Positions 33,601 through 42,600 of a stretch of DNA of 64,000 bases are shown here, piece by piece. Origin of the DNA: Ypsolopha sequella (Eukaryota > Arthropoda > Insecta > Lepidoptera > Ypsolophidae); assembly GCA_934047225.1 (NCBI GenBank), contig OW204005.1, positions 17,802,396 to 17,866,395 of the forward strand, given 5' to 3'. Numbering within the stretch: position 1 is the first letter of the stretch; each line of letters starts with the position of its first letter. Made by a program: the position numbers and the translations under genes. The notes under the pieces are model-generated. The model was not told the DNA's origin. It saw nothing but the letters and a program-made list of their open reading frames with translations, and ran no database searches.

Positions 33601-36600
33601 CAAAAACATAGATATACCATCGATGTCCTAAGGATATTTTCGCACTTGAAGTGACGACACAGATTGTTAATAGTTCAATTTTGAAATTTCAGTTTTTAGC
33701 TATGTTTTTGATGATAGGCACCTCGTGCAGTTGGCAACTAAAGATACAGAATAGGGGGGCTGGTTAAACGAAATTTTGATAGCAACTTTAGTACATTTTA
33801 TATTAATAAAAAACCGACTTTTTGCTACTTTTCCACGAATCCGTCCCTCTCGCACTGAGGATTTTTTCGCAGTAACAGGGACGCTAAAACTTTTACATAT
33901 CGCCTTAAGGCGCCTAAAAACTTCTTTTTTTACTTAAAAAAATGTAAAAAAAAAAGAAAAAACTTTGTAACAAACCTTGTCAGAATCTGCCCTTGCCCCA
34001 ATTGTAGAATATTTTTACCTTACGAGTATCTGCTATTTTAAAATTTTGGGGGGGTTTGAATCGATACGCCTTTTTGCCGATTCGATACTATTATGAAAAT
34101 ATCGGCGATTCCGATACCGATACGCTTAGTTTAAATGAAGGTAAAATAAAAACACAAGTTGGGTTTCATATATTTTTTCAATTAATATAAGAAATTACAC
34201 ACTATGAGATGATTAGTTATTAAGGGGATCATCCTTGCGCTTCTCTACGAAATAGACGAAACAACACGCGCGTTTACATCACTTGTTTGAAGCGCGAAAT
34301 TACCTGATTTATTAAATTTATTACCTGATTCTGTTTAGCACCTGATAATACCGAAATTGTATCGGTGAAACGGTTGACATATAGTGAACAACAATCACAC
34401 GTGATGAGTGTTCAAGCCGTATGTAATAATGATTTTGACGTAGTTTGAAACGCAACTATACGGAGATGTTTTCATGCTACACTAAAACTTATACTATACA
34501 AATTACTTAAGTCTAAGTACTTTAGTTAAGGGATAAGAAAATACAAGACAGCAGGAATAAAAAAATATATACATAAATATATATCTTTGTCTACCTGTCT
34601 CATATAGTATATTTCCTTTAGTTGTCTATTTCTTTTAGTTGCCTCCGTAATAAAAATAAAATAAATAAAAATAGCCTTTAATTCCCAAAAAAGTTACATT
34701 AAAATACGTTTCACGTTTTAAAATATTTCATGCATGCACCCAGTGGCGTGCACAGAACTTTTTGCTGGAAAAGCAAACAATTGGTCAAGAACAATAATAA
34801 AAAAAAATATGAAAAAATTTAAATATCACTTTGAAAAAAAAAATTTGTATGACGCCAGGGTAGACAATGTCTACCCTAGAGTGAAAATTTCCTATACAAA
34901 CTTTTTTTTTTCAAAGTGACATTTAAATTTTTTCATATTTTTTTTATTGTTGTTCTTGACCAATTGTTTGCTTTTCCAGCAAAAAGTTCTGTGCACGCCA
35001 CTGCATGCACCATGTATCAATAAAAAAAAAGAAAATTAACAATGTAGTCATTATATGTCATTATGTCATGGTTTCATTTAATTCAATTCATTTTAATTCA
35101 ATTCATATTAGATTACAAAAAATAAATTAAAATAATAATGTCAAAGAAAAAAAATATATATAATATCACAATTAAACAGTCAGTCTTTGGGTATCCATTG
35201 CTGGATGTAGGCCTCCTCCAACGTATACCAATCGGGTCTGTATTGTGCCATGCGTAGCCAGGTCCTGCCAGCGGTAGCCATAATACCCTTGGTCAATTCC
35301 AGGTCACAGCTTCGGCGCCCAGCACGACAACGAGTTTCCTAACGAGGAGTGCCAGGGCTACCTGATGGGCTCCCACTCCTCGCGAGTCATCGACTTGCAT
35401 CAGTACCAGTTCTCTCACTGCAGCAAGAAGATGATCACCACCACCATGAACAGTATGGGCTATTGCCTGCAGAATGAGGATGTTGCCTTCTGTGGGAATG
35501 GTATGGCGCCATGACTGTGGACTTGAGTCTTGTGGTTAGGGCTGTCACCCCTCCGGGATTGGCCCGGAATCTAAGGGTTTGAGTGGTGCATGTCCGGGCT
35601 CCGGGTGAACGTCGCCGGTCAAACCGGGAGGTGACATGAGAGTCAATGCCGGCCATCACTAACAGTCCGTCACGTTAAGGGCACACCGAGCGTTTGCTTT
35701 TGTCTCTGTCTTTTTCTTTACGTGTAAAGAGTAAAGAAAATAACCAAACTTTTGCACTTTTTCAATGTTTTTTGTTGTTATTTTCATCATATTGTTCTTA
35801 AATAAAAAACTATCGTGTATAAACGCTCCAGTCGTCTATGAACTTTAGTTTAGTAAATTAATCATAATATCAAATTTCTTATTTATATTAAAAAGTAGGG
35901 AAATAGAGGAAAAAATTACTCGACGAGAGGTAACTTTGCGAATTTATTCTATGGAGCCAACTTTACCAAATCGTGTTTCCATCGTGTATAGAGTCTAGTA
36001 TATATCCCCAATAATACTAATATATTTTCCTAGATTTTAATTTAATTGTTTACTACTTTAAAGAAGGGTTATAAAAATGTGTTAGTGTCCGTAAAAAGCT
36101 CGGTGCACTCTTAAGTATTCGTCAACATAGTGAAGTCGGAGTTAATTGAAAAGATTGTTTGTAATATTACTTTCAAATATTTTTTTAATTTCTTCGCTGA
36201 CCAGAGCAAGGAGAAATTGTAAATTGCTAAAAACTCAAACACAAAATGTGATTTCGAAAATACAGCAGCCCCTGTATTCTGTATCTTTAGTTACCAACTG
36301 GACTAGGTGCCTATCATCAAAAACATAACTAAAAACGGAACTTTCAAAATTGCCTTTAGTGGGTATTGAACTATTTACGAACTGTGTCGTCACTTCAAGT
36401 GCGAATATATCCTTAGACAATCGGAATTCCATAGTATATCTATGTTTTTGATGATAGACACCAAGTCCAGATGGCAACTAAAGATACATAATAGGCCCTC
36501 AGGTCCGAGCAGCGCTATTAAATTTGTATCGTATTGTAAAATTATATTTAACAAAAATAGCGACTTCTCTAAAATATCGGGGCCTACCCTTTGGCAGCCC

Positions 36601-39600
36601 TATCTGTGGTCGATGCAAGGGTGGATCCAGGATTTATTTCTGGGAGGGGCTAAAGAGTGAGACAGGGAGACAGGCAAGGAGTGTCCCCCATAGTATATTG
36701 CTCTGAATTTTTAGTATCGCATTAATCTCCAAGCTCCTTGTTTTATGTTAACCTTCTAGGAGGCGCCCTCCTTTTCCCTGTCCCCCCCCCCCACCCTGGA
36801 TTCACCCTTGTGTCGTTGTACATCGGGGACGACTATACGATTTTGAGGGCATGCAGGTTTATCTCACAGTATTTTTCTTCCACCGTTCAGCAAAAGGTTC
36901 ATGTCCGACCGACAATGTAAGCTGGTGCATCTTGGTTTTGCATACCAAACAACTGCATTTTTTCAAATATTAATAATCTGCTACAGGGACGGGGTTGATA
37001 TGTTTTCAAATTCAAGAAAAAAGAGTTTTTATTAAAGAAAATCTATGTGAAAATGTGACGTTTTAAAACACAATATACCTATCCGACTACTTATTTTTGA
37101 GATTACTCGAAATTTTAAGGCGAAGTATTTTTATTTTATTAGATTTCATGCATTAGCGTTTAGCGTACAAATGAGATGACAAATGTTATTGCATGAAATC
37201 AAAATCTGAAGCTCTTCAAATATTCAGTAATTTTGACTCTGTAGGGCTAACATGAGTTTTGTACGCGATACACATGAGCGAAGATTTCAGTGCGTATTAT
37301 AAAAGAAAGAAATTTATTTGCAAAGTCACATATCACAAAATAATAGTTCTTGTAGGTAATTGCAGTATCAATGAGTCCTTCCATAATAATGGCATGCAAT
37401 TTTTTATGTACAGTAAATGAAAAATTTAAAAATTTAATTAGATACACTGACAAAATTAAAACACTATGAAAAAATAACAATACAATATTCAAAAACACAA
37501 TAGTCGATATTATTCTCATATTCAAATTGTCGGAAAAATTTAAGAAAGATATTCAGGAAGGATTACAATGTCTTAATTACTAATTTGATCAATTCAAGAT
37601 TAGTATAATTCTTACATGATTAAATATTCATCGACTGTGTAAAAGCATTTTTCAAGTAAAAACTCCTCCAGCTTTTTCCTAAACATATTAATATTGGGTA
37701 GTGTTTTTATATTATTCGGGACCTTATTTTATACTTTTATGGCCATGCAATAGGCATTATTCTTATATGTACAGGTGTTCCAAAAGTCAACGTTATCCCT
37801 TGGAGGGCTGATAGACCAGCTCATGACTGTCCAGAATATCAAAATATGACGTCAGTAAAAAGTCGATAGTTTTCGAGTTATCGATACTTTTATGAATTTT
37901 GTGAAATTCGACACCTTAGATGAGTCTTTCCAGTGCCAGTGTATATATCTAGTTTACAAATAGGCCCTATTAGGTGATTTTTTGTCTCGTTTGTATTTTT
38001 TGAATTTGACTTCTTGTTTCCAGGTATAGTAGAAGCAGGAGAGGAATGCGACTGCGGTATCCCAGCGCTATGTGACGACAGTGACCGGTGCTGCACGCCC
38101 AGGGGCGGATCCGCTCTCATGATGGACGAACGGTGCGTATTGCTTCCAAGGAGTGCGACTGCATTTAGTCTTAAGAGCTAGCGACCAAATCGGTCATGTG
38201 GCTTCAGCTGTATTGAAACTCCGTTAGCTACTTCCTTGAACAACCTTTTCCGATAATCTTCGTGCTGGCAGGCCGCGAGCGGTGGGTGCGGGTGTAGTGG
38301 GGCGGGGAAAAAAATGAAAAAAATGTGGGCTCAGCGACTTTAATTTTTTTTTTCAAACAGTTCCTCTGTTCTCCTTGTGCACCCAAAAAAAATTTTTAAT
38401 CCGTCGGGTGGTGGGAAGGGGTTGCCAGCGTTAATTAAAAGTACCAAGCCGCCGTGAGCCGTGAGCGCGATGACGCGTTCGCCGGCTGATATCTGAGCCC
38501 ACATGAAAATTATTATTATTTTGGTCCTTTTAATTAACGCTGGCAACTGGCTGGGTATTTAAATAACTTTTTCGGACGTAGTTTGGAGGCCCCGCAATGC
38601 ACCGCTTAGCCCTCCAATACCTACTAATCAGTGGTACAATATTCTACAGTCTGTTTGGGGAGAGTTGATAAATATTATGAAAACGTCTAGCAATAGCGAC
38701 CTATCGTAATCTGTGTGACGAGCGTCGCTTATTGCCGCACGCACAGAGTTTTGTGGTACGAGGCTCGCAGCTGTTGACAAGCGCGAGGCGATGGAATGCG
38801 CTTCGAATGTGTCGTTCTGAATTCAAAATTGAAAGAGTTTAGAAACGGGCTTTTAGTTTGTTTTTATCATCTCTCACCGAACAGACTCTAGTGGTTCCTT
38901 TCCATTTCAGTACACTCTCAAAGGAAGGCTGTACTGTCTCGGCCAACGCTCAGTGCCACCCTTCGCAGGGTCTGTGCTGCACTCCGAAATGCAAGCAGGC
39001 TGACCTCAGCCAATATGGGATCGTTAGTGGAATATCTACTATATTTATCTTTGTTGTTATTATTATTTATCGTGTAAGAGAAGCAACGTTAGTGGAAGCC
39101 GGAACATAAATCTGGTGCTGTCAGAATTGAAATCGGTAAAAAAGGTTTTTTTGTAATTGTGTCTTCGGCACATTATACCTAGGTAAAATTGGGCATATCT
39201 GACTACTTACCTAGTTATACCGTAAATTCTTTTAGCCGTCTCGCTCCGCTCTGCTCCCCAAATATATTAAGAGGGGTTTTGCAGCCGGATTGTGAAATAT
39301 CCGCCTTTTTCTAGTTATTTGAAACAGAACACTTAAATTTAAAATTCACTCAATATAAATGTATGTAAAATAATGTAATAAATAATGTATGCTGCCATCG
39401 CAAAGTTTCCATTGGTATCTGTAAATTAGAACTTCAAAATATTATAAATTCAAAATGAAATGAAAACTATTAAGTGAATTTTTTAATTTAAGTGTTCTGT
39501 TTCGATTAACTAGCAAAAGGCGGGTTTTTCACAATCCGGCTCCGAAAACGCTCTTAACATGTAGGTAAACCTAGCACGGTCCTCTTCGCTCCGCTTTGCT

Positions 39601-42600
39601 TCCCTCTTTCATACTTCATGATACGTCCAATTTTACGATATGCCCACGAAGTATCCATCAAACGGTGGTTTATAGTAGGAAAAAAATATGACATCTTCAA
39701 GAACTAAATAAATAAAAATAAATAAATAAATTTCTTTATTGACACAGATTATAACAAATAAAATTAACAAAAATATCAGAGATCAGCTTAATTATTACAC
39801 AAGATAAGTAGTTGCTCTGACACCTAAGGTAAGAGAGTATCTTGAGATTTAGGTGTCAGCGCCCTCCCTATGGTCGCCCTCCCTAACTTTGTCGGAACTC
39901 AAAAATCAATGAAGCATACTTTGGTTTATATTATTATGTCGTCGACACATCGCAGAACTAGGCATCATGATCTGCCTGGGCAAATAATATTTTTGTCAAA
40001 ACTACGAAGGTCGCCTCGCTCCGCTCCGCTTCGCTCGGCTCCCCAAATTTATTTACACGCTCCTCCTCGCTCGCCGTCGCACCTATTTTTAACTTTTGGT
40101 GAAAGATATTCGATTTCATACTTTACGATCTGCTCAATTATTCGATCTGGCCACGACTACATCTTGCTACATCAACATCATACATACATGTCATACATCG
40201 TACATCAGACATAAACTTGCTAAGTTTCTTGCCCTTCTTCTTAGCAAGTCTAATCGAATGGGCGGAGTTAGGCATTTATTTAATATATGTATTGCATATA
40301 TTTATGATATTATTTATTCCTTATTCCTATATTTTTATTTTATTCAATTTAAGTTAACCCAACCTTTATTATTTTATTATTCCGTATTATTATTATTTAT
40401 GACATAAAACTCATACCTATACACATATATTATTTAATTACTTATATTACATTAAAACTGACCTGTAATAAGTGTATAAATAAATATATTTCATTTCATT
40501 TCTGTCCACGACATATGAAACATCCAAATCCGTTACGAATCAGGCCTTATTTCAGGTATGCATGTACGAACACAAAAAATGCACGTGCAACAATCCCCGC
40601 TGCCATTGTGGCCTCGGAGGCCGCTGTTTAGCAGACTGGTCGTGTGCGGGTGCTGAGTGTGCAAAGCTAGGCCTCAGGGAATGCAGGTGCCCTATACAAC
40701 AGGTCGGACTGGTAAGGCTTTTAGCTTCTTACTGTACATTTGCTACAATAGTTTGCACGCTTTGATACGCGCGTCTGCGCAGGTACAAACAGCACAAAAT
40801 AACAGTTTACAGAAGGTTAACTCCGCATAACTAGCGAAAACAGGCGCACGCACACATAGACGCCTACGTACGATGATCTCGGTCGAAGTCGGTCGAATGC
40901 CAATACGAAATTCTGCCGAGATCATCATACGTACGCGTATGCATGTGTGAGTCGGCCTTCGGCCTTATTTTGTGCAAACGGGCTGCCGAGTCGTGCCGAA
41001 AGGCGGCGCGGCTACTTCAAAGACAAGGTGTGTGGTGTAATTTTCCATACTGTAATGCATTAAATTTTTTTAATATAATTTCCCTGTGCTTTAGTCACCA
41101 ATGGTGGACAGCTCGCAGCGTTGCGGTGTTTGCTGCTTGTTCCAAGTGGACGAGCACAAAGTGGACTGCATAAGATCAGACGACGCGGCGAGATTGATGG
41201 ACCACGGAGATGTCCCGTACGACTGGCCCGATGAAGATTACCGAGGACGTAAGGCAATTTTATAAATGAAGACTAAAGGGGGAAATGATGATAGTAACTA
41301 AGACTATGCCTAGTTTACACGGGTAGAGTAACTGGTAGAGTACCTAGCTTAATGTGACAGTTAAAAAATATAGTAGATAGTAGATAAAGATAGTAGCTGG
41401 GAGAGTAGAGTAAATAATGCATGGGGTAAAGTCATAGATCACCCCCAGGGAAAGTAGACGGCTAAATAGTGCTCTAGCTAAGTAAATATATTCACAAAGT
41501 AGTTAATCTTAGTACAAACGCTCAGATTCGAACTCACACACACTGACACGTGTTTTACACGCCGCCGGGCTGAGATTTGTATGGAGACGCCCCCGAACTT
41601 CGCTTTGACGGCGTCATAGTAAAAACAGAATAGTAGGCTATCTTCAAATAAATGTATCGAGTGCGGCTAATATGTGTGCGTGCCAGCAACGGCGGATCCA
41701 GGGGGGGGTCATGGGCCTAGTTTTTTCTATAGAAACACGCAAAATTTACCTATAATTACACAAAATTGTATTATATATTTGGACTAATTCGGAGCCTGTG
41801 ACCCCCCCCCCTGGCTCGCAGGCTGGATCCGCCCTTGCGTGCCAGTACGTACTAGAACGTACACGCACGAACCACAGCACGCATACAACGACACTTCATA
41901 TCGATAACATTGTCATACTTTATATTCTCTGACATTGTATTGTAGGTATACCTTTGTATCTGCTGACGCTGCCGAGTTATTACCTACCGATGGTTTGTGA
42001 CCATCGATAGATGATCCCTTGTAAACCTCGTCCTAAGTGCAACTACATGTCTAAATTAAATATAATTACTTTTCAATAGAATAATTCACTAGAACGCCAC
42101 AGCCAATGTACTGAGTTAATAGCGTCATCTCTTTTTCTCAGACCAAAAGACAGTGACAACCCTGCAACATTAGGCGTTTAAGTCTCGCACGGCATTGGTT
42201 TTTACGCCCTGCATGGTTGTGTTATCCACTCAGCAGATAGCCGTTCATAAATTAACAATTTCATCTGGTTCCAACACTGAGAGCAGGATAGCGTATACAA
42301 TTTTCAACAAGTGCAACAGAGGTGACATTAGAACCCGTGTCGCAACCCTTAATTTATGAACTCGCCACAGTAGAAACAGAACATACAAACCGACAAACAT
42401 TTTAAAAGTTTTAATTTTGACCTGTACAATACTAATATAACTGTTATTAAAATAAATAATAAAATTATATTTTAAAAATTTCGCTTTTTCCTTACTATTA
42501 CATATTTCAAAACCCATTTCACTAAAGTGTTTCTTTAATGCAACTACAAATCTTTCATTTACTGGACTATAATTATGTCGATTTATGTCTAACTTATTTG

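Larger units (their letters stand above)
28320..35302. other. ~7-kb ADAM intron filled with mobile elements
   Basis: No host exon recognised. Contents: foldback repeat 28440-28800, M5-like foldback 29300-29530, Helitron-like end 29535-29770, Penelope-like element 30098-31055, foldback 31484-31668, LINE tail 31985-32715, M4 MITE copy 6 (33277-33908), hAT-type MITE 34741-35003. Confidence 0.65.
35510..38020. other. ADAM intron with MITEs and a minus-strand LINE tail
   Basis: No host exon. Contains a dispersed repeat piece at 35700-35770, M1 MITE 36269-36499, element 36612-36811 with CAAGGGTGGATCCAGG ends, and LINE tail 37250-37765. Confidence 0.6.

Noticed and set aside
37247..37525. Hydrophobic 92-residue minus ORF resembling a signal or membrane protein
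   Set aside because: It lies in the 3' UTR of a LINE whose ORF2 tail ends at 37617.
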